DNA from: Sarcomyxa edulis | Lineage: Eukaryota > Basidiomycota > Agaricomycetes > Agaricales > Mycenaceae | Length of the DNA: 64,000 bases | Direction of reading: 5' to 3' | NCBI GenBank assembly: GCA_009761415.1 | Contig: QUOL01000004.1 | Location: 620,001-684,000 of the forward strand | Part shown: piece by piece, positions 33,371 through 45,200 of the stretch | Layout: every line of letters begins with the position of its first letter | Numbering within the stretch: the first letter of the stretch is position 1 | Made by a program: the position numbers and the translations under genes | The notes under the pieces: model-generated | What the model was told of the DNA's origin: nothing | What the model saw: only the letters and a program-made list of their open reading frames with translations | Databases searched by the model: none

Positions 33371-33670
33371 TAATACATATGAAAGCTTTGTACGGTACAC
33401 CTCTTTCTATCACCGTACTTGTAGGTACTTGATACCTATGGCTCCGAGTCCTTGATTTACATAGAGATACCTGTAGGTACCAGGTACTCACGGCTCCGAG
33501 TACTGTTACCCACAGGTGAACCGAGAGTACTCGATACTCACGGGTCGAGTGCGCAGGTATTCAATACCCATGAGTAACAAACCTGGCGGATCCAAGTAAG
33601 ACTTTTGACAATTGAGAAACCCACGGGTTCGGGTGCGGATCACCTATGGGTGGATCCGTGCTCTGGCTTA

Positions 33671-36600
33671 GGGGCGTTCTTGACGTTAATGGCGGGTTCC
33701 CAAGTATCAAACTGCGGACCGTATCCTTCCCATCGAACAAGGTACAAGATACGGTTCCTCCGTTTGTCGAATCGATGACCGAGTATCTTTTCCACATCGT
33801 ATTCAGGTTCCTCGGGGCGTTTAGTACGAGTTTCCGGTAGTATAGTTCTCGCCCCCAAGTCCTTCGGGGATTCGACGTAAGCTTTCAAATGCTCCACGTT
33901 AACAACAGGAGATCCGGGATACTTATTGCTCATCTTCAGTCGGTACACGTTCGGATTCACGCGCTTCATGACCTCGAACGGGCCAATCCATCTCTGCACC
34001 AACTTCTTCCCTTCGCCCTTGGACTCGATCCATTCGAGCGTGTGAGGATTCACCAAGACCTTCGATCCTTCCTTGAACTCAGGTGGAGGCCGGCGACCCT
34101 TGTTGTAGGTACGAGCTTGGTCGTTCTGAGCTTCCGCAATGGCTTGACGGGCGTGTTCTCGATGCATGTTTAAAGCGTTCAGGAACCCCTTAGCGTCACC
34201 GTTCATTGCCAATTCCCGTAGAGATGCCGACGCGTGAGGATTCAGGAAATCCGCTGGCGTTTTGGGTTCAAAACCATACAGCAGGAAGTACGGACTAGAC
34301 CCCGTGGAACTATGAACCGCCCCATTATAGGCAAATTCCAGCAGATGGATCCAATCTGACCACGAATCCTTGTCTTGGCTCACGTAAGCTCTCAACATGA
34401 TTCCTAGTTGACGATTGACCACTTCGGTCTGCCCGTCGTGTTGAGGATGATGGGCAGATGAAAGCGACATTCGCGTCTTGAGATGACCAGCCGTAGCCTT
34501 CCAGAAGTCCGATGTCCATCGGGGGTCCCTGTCCGTGACTATACTGTCGGGTAGTCCGAATCGACAGACTATCTCCTTGACGAATAGGGAGGCGAACTCC
34601 TCCGAGGTTATCGCCGTCGTAGTGGGAACAAACCGAGCATGCTTGGTAAGTCGGTCGACTACCACGTATACGGCGTTGTAACCGTTTGACATCGGTAGAT
34701 TGACTATGAAATCCATGGAAATAGATTCGTACGGTCGGTTAGGAATGGGATTTGGAATCAAATAACCATAGCGGTTGAAGTTCGACGGCTTCGTCTTTTG
34801 GCAAACGTCGCAAGAACGGCAAAACGACAAGACGTCGGTCTTCATCCTTTTCCAATAGAACTTTTGGCTAAGCTTCCCGTACAGCTTTTCAGGACCTCCA
34901 TGAGCCGTTTGAGCTGGGCCATCATGTACTTCGCCTAGAATGAACGGTTGCAACGACTTGGGAACGCACAAACGTGGCTGATAGTCCGCGTTCGCAAAAA
35001 ACAGTAACCCGTCCTCGTCTTGGAAGAAACGACAACCTGGAATCCACTTCTCCGGGGTGGAACTAGCCTCCTTCCAAATGCGTCGGAAAAAAGCGTCGTT
35101 TTCGTACCCTTCCCGAAATCGAGTGCGAAGTTCTGGAGCCATAGCCACATGAAGATTAGGAGGCGGATTGGAGGCCGCCCAGTAGGAGTCCGAAGCGTCG
35201 GTTAACTGGGAGCTTATATTCTCGTCGCGTATCCCCTGTTCTATGTTCAGATCCTGTATGACTTCCCCCCCATTGAACGAGGATGCGTGGGGCTCAGGTC
35301 GACTCTGGCTGCGTGTCACGGCCCAGACCGATTTAACGCCTTCCAAGCAGTCGTCAAGATCCCAAGCCACGAATGTCGCGCGTTTAGCTGGGGACGAACT
35401 CGAGAAAGGGCGCTCCAAAGCCTCCACCCGGGAGGAGTCCGTCACTATAGGAACTTCCTGATCCATTACCGGCGAGAGGTGTATAGGGGGTCCGCGCGGT
35501 AATCGCGACAGCGGATCGACGTTTGAATGAGTTCGACCGGGTCGATGAACTATCTCCAAATCAGGGAAAGCTGCAAAAACCACGCCCCACGCTGCTAAAC
35601 GGCGGTTGGCGTTCTCATAGGTACGAGCCCACTGTAGGGCGGAATGGTCTGTCACCAGAATCACCTTTTCCCCCTCAATGAACGGTAGGAATTTGACTAA
35701 ACCCTCCTTTGCACCCAAAGCTTCCCGTTCCGTAGTCGAATAGCGCGTCTCCGCTCCCTTGAACGTCCGGGACCAGTAAGCGATAACGCGTTCAACGTGG
35801 ACAATCGTGTCCTCGAAATCCGCAGCCCAGACTCCCGTTTTGGGACTGTCGTCGATCTTCAAGGACAACGACGTAGTGAGCTTCGGTGGCGGCAGACCAG
35901 CATCGAACGCTTTGCGAAGCCGCTCGAATACTCGAGTGCCTTTCAGATCCCGCACGGCAATGGGCTGGATCTGTTGCAGTGCGCAGCCCAAAGCCTCGTC
36001 CGACGCGTCTGTGTACAATCGATAAGGCAATCCTTCGATCGGATGTCCGAGCACAGGGGCCATCCTTAACGCGTCCTTCGTCGCTTTGAACGCCCATTCC
36101 TGTTCGGCGCCCCAAGTCCACTTTGCTCCCTGCCTGAGTAGCTGGAATAATGGAGAGCAGGTCGAGGCGTAAAAGGGAATAAACGCAGAAAAGTAGACCG
36201 CCATCCCTAAAAAGGTCTGGAGCTGGCTAACCTTGGTGGGTCGTTCCAGCTCCAATATCGCGCGAACTTTCTCCAGGTGCGTGGATAGTCCTAGACGCGA
36301 GACTTTGTGCCCAAGAAGTAGAATAGACGAATAAAATAGATGGCACTTGGACGGAGACAGAGTGATACCAGACCCTTCAATAGCCTCCAAGACTTTGTCG
36401 AGATGAACGATATGATCCTCAAACGTCTTGGAATATATGACGATGTCGTCTATATATACCAAGCAGAATATCCACAAATAAGGCGCTAGCACTGACTGCA
36501 TTACGCGTTGAAAGATAGACGGTCCATTACGAAGGCCAAATGGCATACGTCGGAATTGAAACAGACCCCGGTGCGTTCGAAAGGCCGTCTTTTCGACGTC

Positions 36601-39600
36601 ATCCGGATCCATCTCCAACTGGGTGAATCCTGACAGTGCATCCAGTGAAGACAGAACTTGAGCCCCCGACAAGGAGGATAAGATGTCACTTTGCCTAGGG
36701 ATTGGAAACTCATCTGGTATGGTGACTGCATTGAGCTTGCGGTAGTCGACGCAGAACCTGGCCTTTCCGTTTCGATAGGCTATCACGACGGGGGCGCTCC
36801 AGGGACTCCTAGATTCCTCTATCACGCCTTGCGAGAACCACTTATCGATTTGTTCGTCTATGACCATCCGCTTTGCCGGCGACGTTCCGTACATCGGGAC
36901 CGAGATAGGGACTTGCCCGTCCACAGTGCGTATATGCACCTTAGCCGGGTGATGGCCAAGTCTACCATCGAATCCAAACGCTCCTTGACGGCGCTCCAGC
37001 ATTTCCCAAACTTGAGCCTGTAAATGGTCCGGAATATCTCCTACGTCCAACGATAGTTTCATCTGAGAAGAGGGCTGGTCGGCCAAGTCCGGCATCGCGG
37101 CGGTTTTTGGGCCGTAATCCTCGTCAGTAGGTGCGATTTCGTCCTCCGACTGTGACGAGGTTGGAACCGAGCTCGATGCCGCCATATTAGCTTCAAGTAT
37201 AGTTTGTAGGCGCAACGTCTCCCAGCTGAGAAGATTCAAGTGCTCCTGGGTCCGTGGAGTGTCAAAGTAAAGAGCCGGGTCTTTCAGCGATCCAATAATT
37301 TCGCCCTTCCTGACATAGCGAGGCTGGTCCGTAGGATTGCAAATCGGGACCCAAGGCTTAGAAGACGAGATAAGGACGTTTGGGACCGCAAAGTAGGTGT
37401 GACTGTTGCCGGCCAGAAGAGTTTTCTCTACCAGCCAGTCACGTTCCTCCCCGAGATCTCCGGTCACCCGGACAGGCTTGCATTCGTGCGGTTTCAGTTT
37501 GTAGTCGTCCGCGGCACGCACCAACGCTTTCTCTTCCTCCGTTCTCCGCTTCAACTGTCGCCGTCTCGCTTTATTCCGACGGTGGAGTTTTGCTCTGACG
37601 AAATGCGCTGACAGATAGGCGCTCTGCCGCATTCTACCGAAGTCTGGAGATCGCGTAGCTCCCTCCACTGGCACCGAATACGGCGTACGGGAGTAAACAA
37701 GGTGCGTACCTCTCTCCACATTCCGTTCGACGGATAACTCGAACGTTTGTTGGTAGTCCTCGCCCAGCAAGATGGGGACAGTCATTCCCGGCACCACGTA
37801 CACTTCTGCTTCCGTTTCTAGCAGCACTCCCTCACTCAATCTCATGAAGATGGGGAGCGTCACATATCCTTTGAGGGACGACATTTTATCCGTCAGCTGC
37901 CATAGTTGCATCTTGAGTCCTTGTTGAATAGGCGGAGGGGATCGCAGCGAGTTGTAGAGATCCTCCGAGATCAGACTAACGTCCGCTCCGGAGTCGATAC
38001 GAATTTCGATCATCGCATCCTTGACACTGGAGACCCATCCTCTGGTCATAAGTACGGAGACGCCCACTGCCGAACTACCCGAAGGCCGATAACGCCGTTT
38101 AGGTAGTCTGACCGGTACATCATCCTCGGTGGGGACTGGATAATTTCTGACGTCGAATGTTGGCGGTAAGGGTGGATCCTCTCCTTCCCTCTCCAAAGGC
38201 TCCTCCTCCATTTCAGATGAGTATTCACCCGCTGGAGGCATCGACCCGTTGTTTTCCCAGTAGTACTCGTCAGCCGTGTTCGTCCTGGAGAAATACGCAG
38301 TCTTGGTCGCTTCCTCCTCTCCATCATGACTCCTTCTCTCCGAGGTTTGCGTCTCCTCATCGACATCCAGCAAACCTCTCTCCGCTTTGGGCATCCTACG
38401 GTGTTCCTCCCAAGACTCATCTTCCACTTCTTCCATGAAGACTTTCTTAGAGAAACTACCCCGTGAGCCTTCTTCCTCGGGCTTACATTCCGTTACCTCG
38501 TCGTTGAAGCTCTTCGACGCTTCAGAGGTGGACGGAAAGGCCGACTCAAAACCCGACTGGTCGCCGCCTTCGTCCTGATGCTGAGATTCCTCCTCTACTA
38601 GACGTCGGTTAAGCAAAGCCCCGTAAGCGCTGGCGTAGACAGTCTCATCTTCGTCCGAACGAGCTATGACCAAGTTAGCTGATCGCCTTTGCCGCTCCAG
38701 ATAAACGTTCCAATTCGAACATTCTTTATCCCAGTGATTTTTGCTACCACAGACCTTACACGGCGACGGCGGTAAGCGACCCATCTGAGTGGTAACTGAA
38801 TCGTTCTTTGGGAAGGGGTATCCTCCCTTAGGAGGCAGACGAGTCTTCTTGAGGACTTGGTAAGCCTCGTTAATGACGTGATCGTCGTTGGCTAACGTCT
38901 TCACTATCATTTCCAGATCGTCGTTATCTTCCCCCCCAGGACCCGCTACACTCTCTCCAGCTGACTGGATCGCGTTGGCTCGTCGACTACCGAACCTGGG
39001 CTTCGAATCCACTTCAATACCCAGTCGACGTAATTGGCCGGCCAGCGAGTCGGTAGTAACCACGTTCGCTGAGGATCCCCGAGACGCAAACACAAGCGCA
39101 TCCGATTGCTCGACTACTCTGGAGTACAACGTGGCCGAATCGAGTATGGTATCCAAATTCAACGTAGTGTGCCACGAAAGGGGAGCCCGCGTCATTATAA
39201 CGTACACTTCGACTGGCCCTCCATTGTCCGCGGCAGCCAGCATTCTCGTATACATGATCCGTCGAGTTATGAACCCTTGAGGGGTCTCGTTCTCGTAGCC
39301 CCTTTGGCGGAATCTTTGCTGACCAAACTCTAGATTCATTCGCTGTTGCCACCTCTTTCCTAGATACTCGCGTTTAATAACTTCCAGATAGTTGAGGTAG
39401 TGACTTCGCATGAACGCTTTCCGACCGGGATCCAACATTTGCCACCAGTTTTGAATATCCGAGCCAGCTTCCAGCTTTTTCCATAGCCAATAGCCTAAGG
39501 CTTGCGGCATCCATCCTCCTAAAGCGGCGATCTCCTGGACATCCCAAAAATACTTAATGGCCGTCCCGAAATCCCCGTCCCATGAGGGTAGGTCGTCTTG

Positions 39601-41649
39601 CTTCAGTTCCGGCTTAATGGTGGGTAATGCCGTTCCATAGGGCGCTGCCATCATCGTCTGACGACCAGCTGCCAGGGGTCCCCCCGGCGCGCCTTGCGAG
39701 CCGAAAGGAGGAGGGTACCCTCCTGGAGGACCATTGCCTCCTGGTGGTCCATTGCCCCCAGGTGGTCCTGGGTCATTTCCTCCACCACCACCACCGCTAC
39801 CACCGCCTACGAAGGGTTGGTTGGGCGGCGGAGGCGGAGCAGCGTAATCGTCGTAGCCCGAGAACGCATAACCACCTAGAGGATTGTTGTTCCCTCGATT
39901 CGGACGAGGTGTGTCGGCCTCGCGTCGTGGGGCATTGTATTCCCCCGAAGCTTCACCTTCTCGTTCTACCGGCGGGTTGGAAGCAGCCCTGCTACGCGGT
40001 CCTTGATCTAAGGGAGTGCCAAAATAGCTACGCTCAGTGCCGCTAGAGTCAGTATCTTCTTCAGAAGCTTTGTTACCGGGAGCGCTCATTCTAACGTCTC
40101 TGGGATTTGGTTCGTAGGGCTCCCTCCGAGGTTGACCATAACCTGTCCCTCCCGGCGGTTTTCCGTAACCGAAAGGAGTGGCCGCTCCCCAAAGGGTATC
40201 TGGCTGTTGCCACGGAGTACTCTCCCGATCTCCCACGGGAGGCCTTGCGAAAAAAGACTTTTCGTCTTTGAATTGAGTCTTTTCCCCTAGCAAAGGGCCT
40301 GCTTGGTGAAACGCGCTAGCGTCAACGTTCGGCGTGAACGTTGAAGCTCCCGACTGTCGTCTTATTTCCGGATTTCTGCCCTCGTGACGGTCTTTACTGG
40401 AACCTTGGTCGAAAGCGACGCTCTTACGACCCGTTTTGTTTCTGCGAGTCACGCCAGAGTCGTCCTCCGGGAGTTGAAACTCTTTTCCAGCTTTGTAACT
40501 GGTTCTAGCTCCGTAGTACTTCGTTTGCTTATCACCCCTTTCATCGTAGTAAACCGTAGCGGGCGCGTTCTCAGCCTCTCTCAAGGGAAACGACAGCAGC
40601 AAAGGGGAAGGCGGCGAAATGACTTCGGTGATTGACTTTCCTTGTTGCAAAGCCGCTTGCTGATTGGCCGACAGATGGTTCGCTAGATGGGGAACATTCT
40701 GGTACAGATAGGTCATCCTCTGAACCGGGTTCGGAGATCCCGGTAGAGGGTCATAGGTGGCTGGAATGGTGGAAGCCGGCGAAAAGACTTCGATAGAATC
40801 CGGACTCTCGTATTCTCGATTGTACTTATCGAAGTACTTCTGAGCTAGATCTAAACGGATCCTGATAGAACTCCAAGCCGCGCTCAATTCTTCCAAAGTA
40901 TCACATCCCTTTAGTGAGGACATGAACGTATCGTAGGGATCTACTATGTAGTAGGCAGCTCGTCCAGGGACTAGAGCTGAAGCTCGCCTGCATAGATCCT
41001 GCATCTCCTTCACCGTTTTCTCGAGAGTACGACCGAGATTAGGCTCCAACGTGAACCGAGGTTTTGTCCCCGATCTTGAAAACCCGGAATCTATCACATC
41101 CTTCTTCCCAAGAGCGTTCTTCTTGCCTAGCAACGCCACCCGAGAAGAAATCGACGACATAGCTTCGGTTTCTTGATGAAACTCCAGGCGTAGGGGGGCC
41201 ATGCTCACGCTCGGTGGTTGTCCGTTTCCACCCTTAAGAAACATGAACGAATTCTCTGGTAATTCCTCCGCCGCAGTTACGGTGGAAGACATGTTTCGGG
41301 GACTCGAGATTCGACTTCCCACAGGAAACAAAACCCTTTCTAGGGGCGTTCGTCCTGATTTCGAAGTAACGAAGCTCTCGTCTGACGAAGAATCTTGGTC
41401 GGCGTCCTCTCTCGGGCCCAACGACGTCCTCGATCGCAACGGGCGTTTGTCTAGTCGAGCTAAGAAAAGAGCCTGTTGATGTTCCTTAGAGGCTAACTCT
41501 TCTTCCACCGTTGGTAACGGTTCCTTGTTGCCTAAGCGCTTGCCCTTGGACTTCGGTCCAGGTAACGCGGGAATCCGAGACGCCGTAAGGCGAGATCGAT
41601 TAAAATGTCCGCGAGGACGAGGGTCGGTGGAATCAGACGAGTAAATCAA
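33671..41649 (-). CDS. Gypsy Gag-Pol polyprotein, about 2,660 aa, chromodomain-bearing
   Basis: One open frame. The first ATG is near 41292; upstream codons may use a non-ATG start or belong to the leader. The Gag part has IVDPYDTFMSSLKGC and a Gly-Pro-rich stretch (about residues 610-660). A CCHC zinc knuckle CKVCGSKNHWDKEC lies near 965 and protease IDSGADVSLIS near 1218. RT motifs are FCVDYRKLNAVTIPDEFPIP and YIDD (about 1732); RNase H shows YTDASDEALG (about 1880). Integrase has an HHCC finger ending CRSCDVCQKTK (about 2275), then MDFIVNLP, VTDRDPRW and HDGQTEVVNR for the D,D,E triad (2312-2404). A chromodomain EKILGHRF...YLVRWEGYGPQFDTWEP closes it. Read-through of the hAT terminus adds nine foreign residues before a stop, so only the tail after the chromodomain is altered. 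Confidence 0.96.
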
Positions 41650-41704
41650 AGCGGAACGCAGGTTTTGAACGTTCGTTTGATAGCCAGCCAGGTCGTCGGA
41701 GCGT

Positions 41705-41723
41705 GTCCGGATTTGTCCACCTT
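41705..41723 (-). promoter_or_regulatory. Gypsy primer-binding segment
   Basis: AAGGTGGACAAATCCGGAC in the sense direction directly after the 5' LTR, identical to 11377-11395. Confidence 0.75.
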
Positions 41724-42206
41724 TGTGGTGGTCGTACGACTAGTCCCACAAATATTTGAGGACACGATTCGAGTCTGACGAGAATCTGACGGGCTAAGAT
41801 CTAATGGGGACGGGAGTCTCACGAGACGTGCTAAGTCCAGGCAATCCGTGGACAACGTACACGTCTCCGTCTTCTCAGGCAATCCGTGAGAAGAGAGACT
41901 CGGACCGTCCTACGGATAGATCGCAGAAGATCAGCTTCGACACTCCTATTATAGCACTTACCTGAGTAAAGCCCCTGCCCGCAATTCCAGTCTAAGGCTG
42001 TAGATTGAGGCCCTTGGGCAGTTGGGGATGATGATGGTAAGATAAGAGTGATGTTATTCTTGCGTCACAGCGCGTTACACAGATAGGTAGAGAATATGAA
42101 ATAGAATCGTGACTGGTCGTGACGCTCGGAATATCGAGTCTGAGAGTAAGAAAGTGAAACGTATCCAAAAGAAGAATAGGAAGAAAGTAATTGTATATTC
42201 GCCACA
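41724..42206 (-). repeat. 5' LTR of the gypsy element
   Basis: 483 bp, same as 24606-25088. Hairpin pair at 41835-41894. AATAG follows at 42207-42211. Confidence 0.95.
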
Positions 42207-45200
42207 AATAGCGTCTCTGCTCCTGTGGACCTGGTGAGCGCCGTCGATAATCATAACCACGATATCCCTGATGATCCATGTCAAACTCCCCTTGCCTCAT
42301 GTAACGCTCATCGTAACCGTAGTCAGCATTGCGAGGTGGCTGGCGATAACCTTGCTGAGGCTCTGGAGGGTGACTGGACATGCGAGAGGAGTGATATTGG
42401 ACTTCATAAGACTCCGGAGGATGGCTGGGAACACGAGAGGAATGCTGAGAGATGAAATGGTCATCGGGGGAACGACCAGGCATCTGAGAAGGAAGGTAGG
42501 GATGGTGTTGTGATTCCTGCATCCTTGATCGCTTGGAGGGATGCTGCTCCAGGTGGTCTTCACTGTAATCTTCATCCACTGGCACCAACCTCTGCTCCGC
42601 CCTCAAACGGGACTCCATCAACGGAAAAGAGTCTGAAGCAGCCCTTTGTTGGGAAACAGAGCGCTTACGAGAGACAGGGGTGGGGCGAGAGGAAGAAGCA
42701 ACCCCAGGAGGCAGAGTTCTGGTTGGAGGTTGACGAGGGGCAGGGCGGGAAGGCTGTTGGGGAGCAGGACCGGAAGTCGATGCCACAGATTTTTCCGGAG
42801 CGGACTTCGAAGGGTTATAGGGAGCTGGGGGAACCTCTTCATCATCCGAAGTCCCTGGTTCTTCAACGACCTTATCCTTCGATGACTTCAGATAGTCCGA
42901 AACTCGAAGGAGAACAGGTCCCTTTCGTGAGATTACCAAAGGAATCTTGGGATAAGATGGAGAATCCTGGGGCATTTGACATTCCTCTGTGGTGAAGAAC
43001 TTGATCAGATAAGTAAAATAACAGTGGAAACACAACAAACAAACCTTCGGACCACTTTTCGAACCTGAGCTGAGCAGGATCTCCAGCCTGTCCAGTCAAA
43101 GCAGCAGCCAAGAAGCCTAACTCAATGACCGTCAACTTATGGACGGCAAATCCAGGTCCGATGGGTTGAACGTCATTGGGCCAATTCATGGCCCTGACAT
43201 GATGGGTGGTGGCATCTCTAAGGAACATGGAAGGTTGGCATTTTCCTTTGCTAGGGACCCAAAGAGCTAAAACGCTGGTAAGAAGAATAGCTCAAAGACT
43301 CATTTGATTGTTGACTTACTGAGTTGTTCACGAAGTCTCGAAGACACCTGTCTTCGAACCTCATCACGTTTGGGCTTTTTCTTAGGGTCTGCCATAAGTG
43401 GCAATATCATTTCCCCCGAATTGTTGGCAGCCTGAACTCTGCATTCAAGACAAATATCAGCAGTGTCCGAAAAATAGGAAGTTTCAGTACTAACCGGATT
43501 CCGGCTGCAAAGAGGGTCAGCAGGTTACGGATTGGAACTTTGTTCTTCTCCAGTATATCTTTCGCTTCTGGAGAGCCCGAGAACATAGCGCTAGCAAGGT
43601 CAGCCTCAGGGTCAGCACCCCTGGAGACAACACCTCCCCACATCTCAACACCATACTTCCGACTGTAGGATTTAGCCTATAATCATGTAGATATCAGCAA
43701 AAACGCAGAATGAGCAATTAGAAAGCAAGAATAGCTTACGAGACTTGTCAACTGGCGAACACAGGTGTTCACAGTCTTAGCAGTGGATGGTGGAGTCATC
43801 ATGATCTCTGCAAGCTCCAGGTCCATCATAAGTTCCTGGCGTTTGGCATCCCGTGCTACTTTGTCCTTGAGACTGATGCCCTGCATATATTTGGTGTAAG
43901 CTGCAGAAGCAGCCTGATTCCACTGTCGGAGAGCAACAACTGGCAAGACTCAATCAGCATTTACATCACCAAGGTGTATATTCAAGAGACTCACTGTTGT
44001 TCTTGTCCGCCGGCGGTGGATGATCCAGAGCAAAGAAACGCTCATACAAATTCCACAAGTTTCCAGCACGTGAGGGAGTGATTTTGAGACCGGCGTACTT
44101 CTTGACTTGTTCCGGGGACCTTCGGAGAGTTGTCGCAAGGTTGGTGATGAGTTCGTCAACTTGAGAGCCAAGTGCATCAATTTGCGCAAGTTCCTTCTTG
44201 GAGAAAGGACCTTTCTTAAACTCCCCCTGATCAGCGGTGGTGGTTTCCTCAGTGTCAGAGTCAGAACCATCCTCAGACTCATCTACATATACTTCTTTTG
44301 CTTTCCCTTTGCCTTTACGATCCACTCGCTCCGGACTCTGCACAACATCCTCCGCAAGTTCCAAGTCTTCCGCCTCATCTTCCTCCTCAGTACCTGGCTC
44401 TTCGTACCCTAATTTACGCCGGAAATTCAACTTCACTTCCTGCTCCTGGCGATCTTGGCTCCAGTCACTGCCAGAGGGCGAAGACTCCACAATCGGAGCC
44501 TCATCATCTTCTCCATCCTCTTCTTCATTCCCCTTTAACTCAGAAACATCGACGACGTCACCCGTTTCCGGGTCACAAACATAGTCGCTGTTGATTTCCA
44601 TGAGCAAGTCATTGTCAGGATTCTGACCAATGACTTCGAATGGCAAGCTAGGACGTTCGCGCGGACTGGGACTTGACTCGCGCGTCTCGGGTGGACTGGG
44701 AGTGGGCTCGTGCGTCTCTGGTGGAGCCTTCAGGACTGCAAACCAGGGACCAGCGCCGGCGTCTCGCTGCTGAACAGTAGGCTGCCTCTTCTCAAGCCAT
44801 CGATCGTATCCATCCGCGAGCTGGTCAGGATCCATAAGGCTGTTGGAGGGAGCAATCCAGCCTGCAGGGAGGGGATCGAATTCCTCCGTTGCGTACACCT
44901 GGATCTTGGTCTTGCGAAGTCGGTTCGCCTCTTCGACATCCTTGGGAGCGCCCAGGAAAGGCGCTTCTCCGAGGTATTGGACGTATTGTGTTTTTCTGAG
45001 CCTGGCATGATAGAAGGCATAATTATAAGCGAAATTTCCTTTCGGCCGCCTATAAGGCTGCAGGGCGGCCGAGGGTGGAAATGCGACCTTGTACAACTTA
45101 GGATCGACAGGCGGGTGGGGCGAGACGTGGGTCGCGATAGACGCAGACCGATCGATCCCCCGTGTCTTACGAACACGGGAGACAGATGGTGTGGGAGGCG

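Larger units (their letters stand above)
28353..33670 (+). mobile_element. hAT DNA transposon, 5,318 bp, with transposase and passenger gene
   Basis: The 14-bp terminal inverted repeat TAAGCCAGAGCACG (28353-28366) is mirrored at 33657-33670. The 8-bp duplication GGGGCGTT is at 28345-28352 and 33671-33678, the hallmark length for hAT. The left end holds two strong palindromes: GGCTCTATC...GATAGAGCC around GCCGGTACCGGC (28372-28403), and GGGTCGGGT...ACCCGACCC (about 28418-28445). The right end (33400-33660) carries repeated GGTACTCGATACC/ATGAGT words. It encodes an intact-looking transposase and, divergently, a 293-aa protein. It sits in the terminal pol exon of the gypsy element. Confidence 0.95.
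24606..42206 (-). mobile_element. Ty3/gypsy chromovirus, 17,601 bp including a nested hAT
   Basis: LTRs of 483 bp (TGTGGTGGTC...TTCGCCACA) lie at both ends and appear identical by eye. AATAG is duplicated at 24601-24605 and 42207-42211. Order in the sense direction: 5' LTR (41724-42206), primer segment, Gag-Pol, extra ORF, polypurine tract, 3' LTR (24606-25088). Without the 5.3-kb hAT insertion it is about 12.3 kb, long for the family because of the large Gag region and the extra ORF. The target was an exon of gene A inside the giant KDZ element. Confidence 0.95.
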
